DNA of 64,000 nt from Rubripirellula reticaptiva (GTDB lineage: Bacteria > Planctomycetota > Planctomycetia > Pirellulales > Pirellulaceae), in assembly GCF_007860175.1 (NCBI RefSeq), contig NZ_SJPX01000004.1:1029781-1093780 (forward strand). The letters run 5' to 3'. Below are positions 33,513-42,727 of the stretch, one piece after another. The notes beneath the pieces were generated by a model. It saw nothing but the letters and a program-made list of their open reading frames with translations. It ran no database searches and was not told the origin of the DNA. A program made the translations under genes and the position numbers. Position 1 is the stretch's first letter. Each line of letters begins with the position of its first letter.

Positions 33513-34127
33513 ATGCCTCTGCGACCCATCAAAGTTCCCGACTCCATCAAACAACTGGCCTATTTCGATGGGGCCGAGGAGCTGATTGATTCAGCGAACG
33601 AAGCGATCGAAGCGTTCATGCTGGAAGACGAGGACGTGATTGAAAACTTCGTCAACTGTGACTTCCACTTGTTCGATCAAGTTCTGACATGGATCCTTGA
33701 CGAGCATTTGCTGACCGGCAATCGTTTCCTTGAATTCGGATCCGGTTTTGGTGTCGGGTCGATGTTGGCGTCGATGCGTGGCATGGAATCGGTGGGGATC
33801 GAGATCGAGCCGCGATTGGTCGAGCACTCGACTCGCGTGATCGAAGAACTCGGCAGCGATGCAAAGATCTACTGCGGCAGCTTTATCCCCCGAGGCATCG
33901 AAGGTTTGCCGGATCTGGCCAGCGACGTGGACCATGTCGATGGTGAAGAGGGCGACGTGTACGACGAGATCGGAATGGAAGTTGACGACTTCGACCTGAT
34001 CTTCGCATTCCCTTGGCCCGGCGAGCACAGCTTTTTTGAAGCCATCTTCGAGGCCAGCGCCGCCAAAGGAGCACTGCTGCTGACGTATCGCGGCAGAGAA
34101 GGAATGCACCTGCTGCGCAACGAGTAG
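33513..34127 (+). CDS. Class I SAM-dependent methyltransferase-like protein
   Basis: A 204-residue protein with a Rossmann-like methyltransferase core. Motif I is FLEFGSGFGVGSMLA (about 70-84), followed by the acidic end of strand 2 (VGIEIEPRLVEHS). A strongly acidic insertion (DVDHVDGEEGDVYDEIGMEVDD) precedes motif IV-like DLIFAFPWPGEH. The C-terminal half is short. The substrate is not recognisable. The gene sits right after the truncated kptA and has no clear Shine-Dalgarno site. Confidence 0.72.
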   Translation: MPLRPIKVPDSIKQLAYFDGAEELIDSANEAIEAFMLEDEDVIENFVNCDFHLFDQVLTWILDEHLLTGNRFLEFGSGFGVGSMLASMRGMESVGIEIEPRLVEHSTRVIEELGSDAKIYCGSFIPRGIEGLPDLASDVDHVDGEEGDVYDEIGMEVDDFDLIFAFPWPGEHSFFEAIFEASAAKGALLLTYRGREGMHLLRNE

Positions 34128-34376
34128 CCGGGCACATGCGGTCGGGAACCCTAGCGGCAATGCCAAGCAATTGATTCGGTTTTGCAATGGATATCGCTGG
34201 GGATATCGCTGGCGTACGGTCGGTTGGTCGCGTGCCTTGGTAAGGCTGTCTCGTTATTGAGTTTCGCAAAAAGCGAGAAAGAAAATGTGACCAGGTAACA
34301 CAACGGTAACATTGGCTTCCTATTCTGGCCTCGTGATGTTCACAGCTTTTTAAGCCACAAGCACAGGAAGACTCAG

Positions 34377-35828
34377 ATGCGTAAAACACAGTGTAGCCGA
34401 GGTCGATGGTCATTCCTGACCGCGGTCGCCTTCATGATCTTTGTCGGTTTCGCCTCGCCGGCGCCGGCTGCGACGGCAACGGAGATGCTCGAAAAGGGGA
34501 TCTATACCGAAGAAACGGTCGGCGATTTAGAGGCAGCGATCCAGGTATACGAGAAAGTCGTTGGGCAGGGGAAGGATTCCATCAAAGCCGCCGCCGAGGC
34601 TCAATTTCGAATCGGCGTCTGTTTCGAAAAGCAAGGGAAAGCTGACTTGGCCGCCAAAGCATTTCAGGCCGTCATCGACAACTTTCCGACCGCGACTGAG
34701 TTTGTTAGCCAGGCAAAGAGTCGATTGCCAGGAGACCCCGAGCTGTTGGCGGTGCCATGGGGCGACGGAGATGAAACTCAGTACGAGTTGAAGTTGCAAA
34801 ACGGAATGGGAATCGGCACGCAGATTTGGCGAGTGGCGAAGAGTCAATTGAATGGAAATCCGGTTTGGGAATGCAATACTTGGCAAGTCATTTCCATCAA
34901 TGGTCAAAAGCACATCAGTCAAGTGTTCGCCGATCCAAAAACGTTTGCGCCAATCGAGAGCACTTGGTCACACACGTTGCTAGGCAAAGCAAAAGCCGAC
35001 TACGGCAAAGGCGAAGTGACGATCCGAATGGCCGGCAAGGATGAACCGACAACGTTGAAAATCGACGGTACGAATTTTGACAACGAGCAAGGCTCGGAAG
35101 TGTTTCGCCGACTTCCTTTGTCCGTCGGATACAAGACCAGCATGAGCGTCGTCTCATCGTTAGGATCAGCGAAGGTATCGCTCGGAATTGAAGTCACCAA
35201 ACTCGAAACGATTGAAGTTCCGGCGGGCAAGTTCGAGTGTTTTCGAATGCAAATCGACATTGGGCAAACCTTCTGGATCTCCAACGACGCCCATCGCTAT
35301 ATCGTGCGTTTCGAAGCGGGCGGTGCTTCGGGAGATCTGATACGTGCCTCCAAACTGGATAAAGGCGAAGCCACCAAGCTGGACTTCGAGGGTGTCACGG
35401 CTGTTGTGCCGGCCGGATGGTTTTCTTACTCGCCGTCGAATTCCGGCGCAAGCAAAACGAAAAAGATGTACCTGATCGATCCCGAGTGCGTAGGTGACAC
35501 TCGCATCGAAGTCGGCCCCTTGTCGTCGATCAAGTCCAAGCACGACTCGCCCAGTGCGTGGATGCAAAACGCGTTAGATGAATACAAAGAACACATGCAG
35601 GGATTTACGATCGGTAAAGATGGCATCCGGACGATGAAAATCGGCGACCTTGATGCTGCGGTTGCCGAGATTGAGTTTGTTGATGGCAAGCGCAAGATGA
35701 AAGGCCGGCGGATCTGTGTGTTTGGCGAGTCGACCGCGGCCAACATCGGCTACATGGCCGAAACGGACAAATTCCAAAGTCTGGCAAAGCCGTTTCAAAC
35801 CATTGTCGACAGTATGAAGGTGAAGTAG
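34377..35828 (+). CDS. Exported TPR protein with beta-rich C-terminal domains
   Basis: A 483-residue exported protein. A signal peptide ends near APAATA. TPR-like repeats follow (DLEAAIQVYEKVVGQGKDSIKAAAEAQFRIGVCFEKQG, about 45-105), in the style of YbgF/CpoB. The middle part (about 125-345) is a beta-rich domain reminiscent of DUF3108-type proteins (LETIEVPAGKFECFRMQIDIG). The last 140 residues form another beta domain with no name I can give. AGGAAG lies about 7 bases before ATG 34377. It is followed after 10 bases by a sensor kinase and its regulator, so the three may be co-transcribed. Confidence 0.72.
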   Translation: MRKTQCSRGRWSFLTAVAFMIFVGFASPAPAATATEMLEKGIYTEETVGDLEAAIQVYEKVVGQGKDSIKAAAEAQFRIGVCFEKQGKADLAAKAFQAVIDNFPTATEFVSQAKSRLPGDPELLAVPWGDGDETQYELKLQNGMGIGTQIWRVAKSQLNGNPVWECNTWQVISINGQKHISQVFADPKTFAPIESTWSHTLLGKAKADYGKGEVTIRMAGKDEPTTLKIDGTNFDNEQGSEVFRRLPLSVGYKTSMSVVSSLGSAKVSLGIEVTKLETIEVPAGKFECFRMQIDIGQTFWISNDAHRYIVRFEAGGASGDLIRASKLDKGEATKLDFEGVTAVVPAGWFSYSPSNSGASKTKKMYLIDPECVGDTRIEVGPLSSIKSKHDSPSAWMQNALDEYKEHMQGFTIGKDGIRTMKIGDLDAAVAEIEFVDGKRKMKGRRICVFGESTAANIGYMAETDKFQSLAKPFQTIVDSMKVK

Positions 35829-35838
35829 GACAGCCCGA

Positions 35839-37770
35839 ATGCCCAAAAGTGAACGCCTCGCGTGGCCGATCCTGTTGCTGCTGATGACGGTACTCGTGCC
35901 GTCAGCGGGAGTCGTTTGGATGATGCGCGAGGCGGTTCGCAACGAACGGCTGGCGTCCAATCAACGATTGCGTGAGGCGTACCAGATTCAACTGGAGGCT
36001 GCCGGCCAGGCCGTGCGAGAGCGTTGGTCAAGTCATGCGTCGGCAAGTCAGGCACTATCGCAAAATAATGATGCCAGATCGCCTGCCCGGTTGTTTGCCG
36101 ACCTCGTCTCGCGTGGCGGCTTGGACAGTGTGTTAATCACCGATGGCCAGGGAGATATCCTCTACCCCGACCCGCCACGTTCGCTTCGACGACGCACCGA
36201 ATCAATCGATCCGCTTTGGCTGCAAGCCGAGAAACTCGAGTTCACCGATCGGCTGTTCGCCGAAGCTGCCCAGGCCTACACCGAACTGGCCGCGCGTAGC
36301 GACGACGCGGTGGTCAGCGCGCGAGCGCGACAAGCCCAGGTACGGTGCCTGATAGCGGCCAATGATAACGCGGCAGCAATCGAAGTCTTGCAGTCGCAGC
36401 GAACCTATTCGGCGCTTTACGACGCTGATGGCCGATCGTTGGCCGCCGCAGCCGAACTGCGTTTGCTAGAAATCATGCCGCCTCAAACGGCGGCTTGGGT
36501 CGAGGTGCGCGAATCGTTGCATCAGCGATTGGGAAACTACGACGACGTTACGATGACTTCGGCGCAGCGGCGCTTTTTGATGAACCAGTTGCCGCAGTTC
36601 ACCGATCAACCCATCGATTGGCCGATGCAGGACGCCGAAGTCTTGGCAGCGCAGGCTGCCGCGACTAAGGGGATCACTCAAGCCGATGCGAGTTTGCAAC
36701 CAACCAGTTTGCCTGGACTGTGGGCTCGAGCCTCGTCCGACGATCGGTTGATCGAACTGTACCGAACCGCGACACTGCGCAAAACACTGTTGCAATTGAC
36801 CGACGGATCGTTGCTGCCCAGTGGTGTCGCTTTTGCAGTGACGGCGCCAACGGAAACGTCCGACCATTTGATGGACACTTCGCTGGGCGACGACATGGGC
36901 CGATGGCGATTGGGTCTTGCGATGACCGGCGGCGACCCATTCGATGATGTTTCCAAGCAACGGCGGGCCGTTCATCTTTGGATCGGCTTGCTGGTGATTG
37001 CCGTGACTTGCGTACTGGCTTGGCTGCTGGCAACCTCGCTCAGGCAACGATTGCGGTTGGCACAACTAAAGAACGACTTAGTCGCCACCGTCTCTCACGA
37101 GCTGAAAACACCGCTCGCCTCGACTCGGTTGCTCGTTGATACGTTGCTTAGCGCCGACGAAAACGACGACAGTCAAGCCAATGCGAAACAAACTCGCGAG
37201 TACCTGCAGTTGATCAGCCACGAGAACGCAAGGTTGACGCGATTGATCGACAACTTCCTAACGTTCTCGCGAATGGATCAAGACAAGGCGATTCTAGATT
37301 TTCGAACCGTCGACGTAGGCGATTTGGTGAATCAAGCCGTGACGGTTTTTCGCGAGCGCAGCGGAATCGACGACGATTCATTGCAAGTCGACGAAGTGCC
37401 CGAATTATCGGTCTCTGGCGACTTGGATTCGCTGGTCACTGCCGTGGTCAACCTGTTGGAAAACGCGTGGAAGTATAGCGAAGATCCGAGAAAAATTACG
37501 GTGACGACGGATGCAGATCAGCAGCACGTGAGACTGGCGGTGCGCGACAACGGAATTGGAATGAGTGCCCGTGAGATCGACCGAGCGTTCGATCGCTTTT
37601 ATCAAGTCGATCAACGCGTGTCGCGAACGCGCGGTGGATGCGGTCTGGGGCTCGGTATCGTCAAGGCGATCGCCCAGTCACACGGCGGCAGCGTTCGGGT
37701 CGAAAGCGAACTAGGTGTGGGTAGCCGTTTTACTGTGTGCCTGCCAAAGTTAATGACGAGGACCGAATGA
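35839..37770 (+). CDS. Sensor histidine kinase with TPR-like periplasmic domain
   Basis: A 643-residue transmembrane histidine kinase. Two helices (about 9-29 and 378-398) frame a large extracytoplasmic sensor. The part around 125-215 is helical and TPR-like (FAEAAQAYTELAARSDDAVVSARARQAQVRCLIAA), unusual for a sensor. The kinase core contains the phospho-His in VSHELKTPLAS (about 420), an N box in NLLENAWKYS, G1 in DNGIGMSAREID and G2 in GLGLGIVKAI. No HAMP domain is obvious. It overlaps the response regulator by 4 bp (ATGA). The ligand is unknown. Confidence 0.87.
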   Translation: MPKSERLAWPILLLLMTVLVPSAGVVWMMREAVRNERLASNQRLREAYQIQLEAAGQAVRERWSSHASASQALSQNNDARSPARLFADLVSRGGLDSVLITDGQGDILYPDPPRSLRRRTESIDPLWLQAEKLEFTDRLFAEAAQAYTELAARSDDAVVSARARQAQVRCLIAANDNAAAIEVLQSQRTYSALYDADGRSLAAAAELRLLEIMPPQTAAWVEVRESLHQRLGNYDDVTMTSAQRRFLMNQLPQFTDQPIDWPMQDAEVLAAQAAATKGITQADASLQPTSLPGLWARASSDDRLIELYRTATLRKTLLQLTDGSLLPSGVAFAVTAPTETSDHLMDTSLGDDMGRWRLGLAMTGGDPFDDVSKQRRAVHLWIGLLVIAVTCVLAWLLATSLRQRLRLAQLKNDLVATVSHELKTPLASTRLLVDTLLSADENDDSQANAKQTREYLQLISHENARLTRLIDNFLTFSRMDQDKAILDFRTVDVGDLVNQAVTVFRERSGIDDDSLQVDEVPELSVSGDLDSLVTAVVNLLENAWKYSEDPRKITVTTDADQQHVRLAVRDNGIGMSAREIDRAFDRFYQVDQRVSRTRGGCGLGLGIVKAIAQSHGGSVRVESELGVGSRFTVCLPKLMTRTE

Positions 37771-38456
37771 CAAACTCACCACGCGTATTGATCGTCGAGG
37801 ACGACGCCACGCTGCTTCGTGGCCTGAGCGACAATTTTCGCGGCGCCGGATTCGTGGTAGAGACCGCGACTGACGGACAATCGGGACTGTCTCAGGTGCT
37901 GGCCGCACCGCCCCAGTTGCTGCTGTTGGACATCATGCTGCCACACTTGAACGGATACGATCTTTGCCGTCGCGTGCGAAAAGCAAACTTGGACCTGCCG
38001 ATCTTGATGTTGACGGCGAAGGGGCAGGAAGAGGAGATCGTACGAGGCTTGGAATTGGGCGCCGACGACTACATGACCAAACCGTTTGGCATCCGCGAAC
38101 TGCTAGCCCGAGCCCAACGTTTACTCCGCTCGCACCCAGGTCAGGCACAAGATTCGGTCACGCTTGGCGACGTCCGATTCGATCGCAGCGCTCGCAGGCT
38201 AGTGCGACAAGGTCAAACGATTGGGTTGACGGCGAAGGAATATCAGTTGCTTGAATATTTCGTCTCGCATCCCCACCGCGCTCTGACCCGCAGCAACATT
38301 CTGGATAACGTTTGGGGGCGTTCGCCGATCGTCACCACCCGAAGTGTCGACCGCTGTGTGGCCACGCTGCGAGCAAAGTTGGAAAGCGAACCGAGTCGCC
38401 CTCAGTTCATCCACACGATTCGTGACGTGGGATACCGATTTGAACCAGCCGATTGA
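37767..38456 (+). CDS. OmpR-family response regulator
   Basis: Two-domain transcription regulator, partner of the kinase just upstream. The receiver (residues 1-120) has the acidic pocket (VEDD), the phospho-acceptor Asp54 in LLLDIMLPHLNG and KPFGIREL. A winged-helix DNA-binding domain follows (about 130-229), with LTAKEYQLLEYFVSHPHRALTRSNIL and RCVATLRAKL. Genes of this type usually act on a nearby operon or on themselves. ATG 37767 overlaps the kinase stop; an earlier in-frame start at 37737 lies inside the kinase. Confidence 0.93.
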   Translation: MTNSPRVLIVEDDATLLRGLSDNFRGAGFVVETATDGQSGLSQVLAAPPQLLLLDIMLPHLNGYDLCRRVRKANLDLPILMLTAKGQEEEIVRGLELGADDYMTKPFGIRELLARAQRLLRSHPGQAQDSVTLGDVRFDRSARRLVRQGQTIGLTAKEYQLLEYFVSHPHRALTRSNILDNVWGRSPIVTTRSVDRCVATLRAKLESEPSRPQFIHTIRDVGYRFEPAD

Positions 38457-38582
38457 GGGCTGCCGTTTATGATTAGTTGCGCCAAATTCAGTGAAACGGT
38501 GGCCGACTTCGGCTAAACTAGACGACAGCGGTGTGCGTTTAGGGATGAGTTCGGAAGCAACTCCAGCATTGACAAACTCAAA

Positions 38583-38606
38583 ATCACCCTCCCGGAGGAG
38601 AGTGAT
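38583..38606. repeat. Imperfect hairpin, possible remnant of the three-hairpin repeat
   Basis: ATCACCCTCC at 38583-38592 pairs with GGAGAGTGAT at 38597-38606 with one mismatch. The CACCCTCC/GGAGAGTG motif recalls the outer arms of the interspersed repeats at 25311 and 45801. The rest of the element is not present, so this is a tentative relict. Confidence 0.4.
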
Positions 38607-38720
38607 ATCCGGATCTTATTTCCTTGCGATTCCTACCTAACTGCGGTCTAGCCACGCTGACGCTAGTAATACCCGGCTGTCTCGAACGGCCGCCTGCCTT
38701 TGACGCCTGAGCTCTGCGAA

Positions 38721-41159
38721 ATGCCAATTCATTCTGGCTGCCGATTCGTTCTTCTTTCACTCTTGATGCTTGTGGTCTGCGTGACCGCAGATTCGGTCGT
38801 GGTCGCCGGGGATCTTCGTGATCAGATCGAGCCACTGTTCGCTAAATACTGCAGCGACTGTCACGCCGGCGGAGCTGACGAGGGTGGGCTCGATCTGGAT
38901 GTCTTGGGCGACGACTTGAGTGACGCCGAGACATTTGCTCGCTGGGAACGATTGTTTGACCGCGTGATGTTTGGCGAGATGCCGCCCAAGGATTCGTCGC
39001 CCGTCGCGACCGCCGATTTGGATTTGTTTCGGCGCTTGATCGACGGTCAACTGCAAGCCGCGCATCGGAACGCCAAGGGGACGGTCTACCGGCGTCTGAA
39101 TCGGCGTGAATATCAAAACACGATGAACGATCTGTTCGGCACGAATTTAGATCTGCAGGGGCTGCTACCGGAAGACGGGCGGACGGGCGAGTTTGACAAT
39201 GTTGGCGCATCACTGAACGTATCGATGGTCCAGTTGCAGCGTTATTTGGAAGCGGCTGATTTGGTGATGGATACGGCGATTGCAAAGACGGTCGCTAAGC
39301 CCGCAGCAAAAGTGAAACTTGCTAACTACGCCGACACTCGCGAGGGAGAAAAGCATATCGGGACGGCTTGGAAACAGCTCGACGATGGTTCAGTCGTGTT
39401 CTTTCGTGACCTGAGCTACCCGACCGGCATGTTGCGAACGGCGGATGTTCAGACGGCGGGACGTTACAAGATCCGAGTCACGGGGTACGCCTACCAGTCC
39501 GACAAACCGATCACGTTTGCAATCGGCGCGACGACGTTCCAGCGTGGGGCTGAGCGACCGACGTTCGCCTATCGCGAGATGAATCCAGGCGGCCCGATGA
39601 CGGTCGAGGTTGAAGCCTGGATCGAAGAACGATACATGATCGAACTGACGCCTTGGGGGATTAGCGACCCGGACTATCTAATCAAGAAACACGGACTCGA
39701 TGCGTACCAGGGACCGGGATTGGCTATCAGCCAAGTCGAACTGATTGGTCCGCTAGTTGATGAATTTCCCAGTCGCGGACATCGCCTGATGTTCACCGGT
39801 CTGGGCCGCAACGAGATCCCGCCTCGCAATCCCGAACTGAAAGACAAGCCGTGGTACGTTCCCCAATTCACACTTCGTGACGATGCCGACGACTTGGTTC
39901 CCGATCGATTGCGCGAGATCGCGACGACTGTGTTTCGGCGACCTGCGAACCAAGAATCCGTCGACCGGTATGTCCAGCTTTATCAGGATCAACGCGCCGA
40001 CGGACTTCCCGCCGAACCGAGTTTGAAGACCGCGGTCGCAGCGATCCTGTGTTCGCCCGATTTCTTGTATTTGCAAGAACCCGCTGGCAGGCTGGATGAC
40101 TACGCGTTGGCATCGCGGCTTTCGTATTTCTTGACGCGAACGGCACCGGATGCGGAATTGCTGGCCGCTGCTGCGTCGGGTGATCTGACGACCGATCGCG
40201 ACGTCTTGTTGAAGCACACGCGTCGACTGCTAGCGGATCCCAAGCATCAGCGATTTGTAATCGACTTTACAGACGCTTGGCTGAATCTGCGTGAGATCGA
40301 TTTCACCAGTCCCGACCAGTCTCTCTTTCCCGAATACGATTCGTTCCTACAACATTCGATCCTGCAGGAATCTCGCCAGTTTTTTAGCACGCTGATCGCC
40401 CAAAATCTTAGCGTCGTGAACTTGGTCAAATCAGACTTTGCAATGCTAAACAATCGATTGGGTTTGCACTACGAGATTGATGGTGTCGATGGCCCTCAAG
40501 TGCGAAGTGTTCGATTGGTGGACGACAGCGTGCGTGGCGGCGTGTTGACCCAGGCCAGCGTCTTGAAAGTTTCAGCGAACGGAACCAACACGTCGCCGGT
40601 GGTTCGCGGCGTTTGGGTGATGGAGCGGATCCTGGGCGTCCATCCGCCACCGCCGCCACCCGGGATCCCCGGTGTTGAACCCGATGTTCGCGGCGCGTCG
40701 ACATTGCGTGAATTGCTGGACAAGCATCGCAACCTTGATCAGTGTATGGCCTGTCACCATTTGATTGATCCGCCTGGGTTCGCTCTGGAAAGTTTCAACC
40801 CAGTGGGCGGTTGGCGTGATCGTTTTCGTCGACTCGGTGAGGGCGAGAAGGTGGATAAGGTCATCGACGGCCGCAAGGTCCGCTACCGACTTGGGCCGCC
40901 GGTCGATGCGACGGGGCAATTGGTAGGCGGCGAGAAATTCACCGGGTTTCTTCAGTTCCGTGATCTGCTGGCGCGTGACGAAGACCGGCTGACGCGTGCC
41001 TTCGCCACCAAACTGCTGACGTTTGCGTCGGGTCGAGAAATGGGGTTCAGTGACCGAGACGCGATCGAAGAAATTGTCGCTCAATCGAAACGGAACGGGC
41101 ACGGCGTCCGCGGTCTGATCGAAACGATCGTCGCCAGCGAGCTGTTCCATTACAAGTAG
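38721..41159 (+). CDS. DUF1592/DUF1588-type planctomycete cytochrome protein
   Basis: Large exported protein (about 812 residues) with the planctomycete-specific order: PSCyt1 (CSDCH around residue 44), DUF1587 (VYRRLNRREYQNTMNDLFG), a carbohydrate-binding-like beta domain, DUF1595, DUF1592 (ALASRLSYFLTRTAPDAELL), DUF1588 (the region around GVLTQASVLKVSANGTNTSPVVRG), a second CMACHH motif (around 676) and DUF1585 at the C-terminus. Both CxxCH motifs suggest covalent heme. The N-terminal hydrophobic segment is FVLLSLLMLVVCVTADSVVVAG. TTG 38700 is possible, but ATG 38721 is used. It precedes a DUF1552 gene, its usual partner. The catalytic role is not established. Confidence 0.9.
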   Translation: MPIHSGCRFVLLSLLMLVVCVTADSVVVAGDLRDQIEPLFAKYCSDCHAGGADEGGLDLDVLGDDLSDAETFARWERLFDRVMFGEMPPKDSSPVATADLDLFRRLIDGQLQAAHRNAKGTVYRRLNRREYQNTMNDLFGTNLDLQGLLPEDGRTGEFDNVGASLNVSMVQLQRYLEAADLVMDTAIAKTVAKPAAKVKLANYADTREGEKHIGTAWKQLDDGSVVFFRDLSYPTGMLRTADVQTAGRYKIRVTGYAYQSDKPITFAIGATTFQRGAERPTFAYREMNPGGPMTVEVEAWIEERYMIELTPWGISDPDYLIKKHGLDAYQGPGLAISQVELIGPLVDEFPSRGHRLMFTGLGRNEIPPRNPELKDKPWYVPQFTLRDDADDLVPDRLREIATTVFRRPANQESVDRYVQLYQDQRADGLPAEPSLKTAVAAILCSPDFLYLQEPAGRLDDYALASRLSYFLTRTAPDAELLAAAASGDLTTDRDVLLKHTRRLLADPKHQRFVIDFTDAWLNLREIDFTSPDQSLFPEYDSFLQHSILQESRQFFSTLIAQNLSVVNLVKSDFAMLNNRLGLHYEIDGVDGPQVRSVRLVDDSVRGGVLTQASVLKVSANGTNTSPVVRGVWVMERILGVHPPPPPPGIPGVEPDVRGASTLRELLDKHRNLDQCMACHHLIDPPGFALESFNPVGGWRDRFRRLGEGEKVDKVIDGRKVRYRLGPPVDATGQLVGGEKFTGFLQFRDLLARDEDRLTRAFATKLLTFASGREMGFSDRDAIEEIVAQSKRNGHGVRGLIETIVASELFHYK

Positions 41160-41239
41160 TTTGCCGAGCACGAGAAGTTCGCCGGGTCACATTTCATCTT
41201 CCAAATCACCGCCACCACTACAAAAGCATCCGAGCGATC

Positions 41240-42613
41240 ATGACTGATCAACTGAAATTGAATCGCCAAGCACGTGCGTCTGGCGTGTCGGCCTTTCCGC
41301 TTGTGCACATCGCCAAGTCACGTCCGCTGAGTCGACGGACGTTTTTGGCGGGAACGGGTATCGCATCGATCGGGCTGCCATTGTTGGAAGCGATGTCGCC
41401 GTCGATCGGGCAACGAGCGTTGGCTGTGGCTGCGGAACAGCAGCAGTCCCCGAAACGGTTCGTTGCCATGTGTGCAACGCTGGGATTTCATACGCCGTCG
41501 TTGTTCCCGGAAACAGAGGGACGCGATTTTGAGTTGACTCCCTATTTGGAAAAACTGGCCGACCACCGCGACCAAATCACGTTGCTGTCCGGTCTTTCGC
41601 ATCCGCAACAGCAAGGGAACAACGGTCACGCATCCGAGCTGACTTGGTTGACCGCGGCGCAGCGTCCTGGGCTGGCCGGATTCAAGAACACCGTATCGCT
41701 AGACCAATTGATTGCCCAGCAAATCGGCGTTCAGACTCGCTATCCGTATTTGGCACTATCGACTAGCGGACGCAGCATGTCGTGGACTTCCAACGGTGTG
41801 GAAATTCCGGGAATGACGTCGCCGTCGAAATTGTTCGCGGCTCTGTTCATTGACGGCACGGCCGACGAGATTGAGGCCGAGATGAACGGTCTTCGTCGTG
41901 GGAAGAGTATTCTGGATACGATCGGCGGTCGCGCTCGCGAATTGCAGCGGACGGTTGGACGGCGTGACCAAGAAAAGGTTGACGAATACTTGACGGCGGT
42001 CCGGTCGTTGGAAAAACGGCTGTTGCAGTCCGAGGACTGGGTGCGCCGGCCCAAACCGCACGTCGATGCACAGCGACCGACCGACGTGGCCGATAAAAAC
42101 GATGCGATTGCCAAACAACGATTGTTGTACGATCTGATCGTGATGGCGCTGCAGACCGATTCGACTCGCACGATCACTTATCAATTGAGCGGGATGAATG
42201 CGGTCCCTGCGATACCTGGGGTCAGCAATGACTGGCATGGTCTTTCGCATCACGGGAAAGACCCGGAAAAGATTTCCGAGTTGCAAAAAATCGAACAAGC
42301 CGAGTTCGAAGTCCTGGGTGAATTTCTGACAAAGCTTCGTGCGATCGAGGAGAACGGCAAGTCGTTGTTGGATCACACCGCCGTGATGTTCGGATCGAAT
42401 CTGGGCAATGCGAGTGCCCACGATTGGCATAACTTGCCGCTCGTCGTTGCCGGCGGTGGCTATGCGCACGGCGCGTACGTGGCTCACGACGCGACTGACA
42501 ACACGCCGCTTTCGAACTTGTACGTCGAATTTGCACAGCGGATGGGAGTCGAAATTGATCAGTTCGGATCCAGCACCGCGGCCGGAGTTCGCGGACTGAA
42601 TCGGCCCGGCTAA
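41240..42613 (+). CDS. DUF1552 protein with Tat signal
   Basis: Exported protein of the DUF1552 family, usually encoded next to DUF1592-type cytochromes. The Tat motif is SRRTFLAGTGIASIGLPLL. The family domain covers residues about 70-440, with FVAMCATLGFHTPSLFPE, ITLLSGLSHP, STSGRSMSWTSNG and LDHTAVMFGSNLGNASAHDWHNLP. The 457-residue length is normal. The gap of 80 bases after the cytochrome gene and the same strand suggest one transcript. Function is unknown, although the family is believed to work in a redox or degradation system. Confidence 0.9.
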   Translation: MTDQLKLNRQARASGVSAFPLVHIAKSRPLSRRTFLAGTGIASIGLPLLEAMSPSIGQRALAVAAEQQQSPKRFVAMCATLGFHTPSLFPETEGRDFELTPYLEKLADHRDQITLLSGLSHPQQQGNNGHASELTWLTAAQRPGLAGFKNTVSLDQLIAQQIGVQTRYPYLALSTSGRSMSWTSNGVEIPGMTSPSKLFAALFIDGTADEIEAEMNGLRRGKSILDTIGGRARELQRTVGRRDQEKVDEYLTAVRSLEKRLLQSEDWVRRPKPHVDAQRPTDVADKNDAIAKQRLLYDLIVMALQTDSTRTITYQLSGMNAVPAIPGVSNDWHGLSHHGKDPEKISELQKIEQAEFEVLGEFLTKLRAIEENGKSLLDHTAVMFGSNLGNASAHDWHNLPLVVAGGGYAHGAYVAHDATDNTPLSNLYVEFAQRMGVEIDQFGSSTAAGVRGLNRPG

Positions 42614-42727
42614 TTGATACGGTGCCGAAGCACCAACGCCAACGCCACCGAGTCGAAGCTGCTACCTTCTAGTCTTCGGTCCCCACCAAATCCCAACTCC
42701 CAACTTTCCTTCACACGGTTTGACAGA

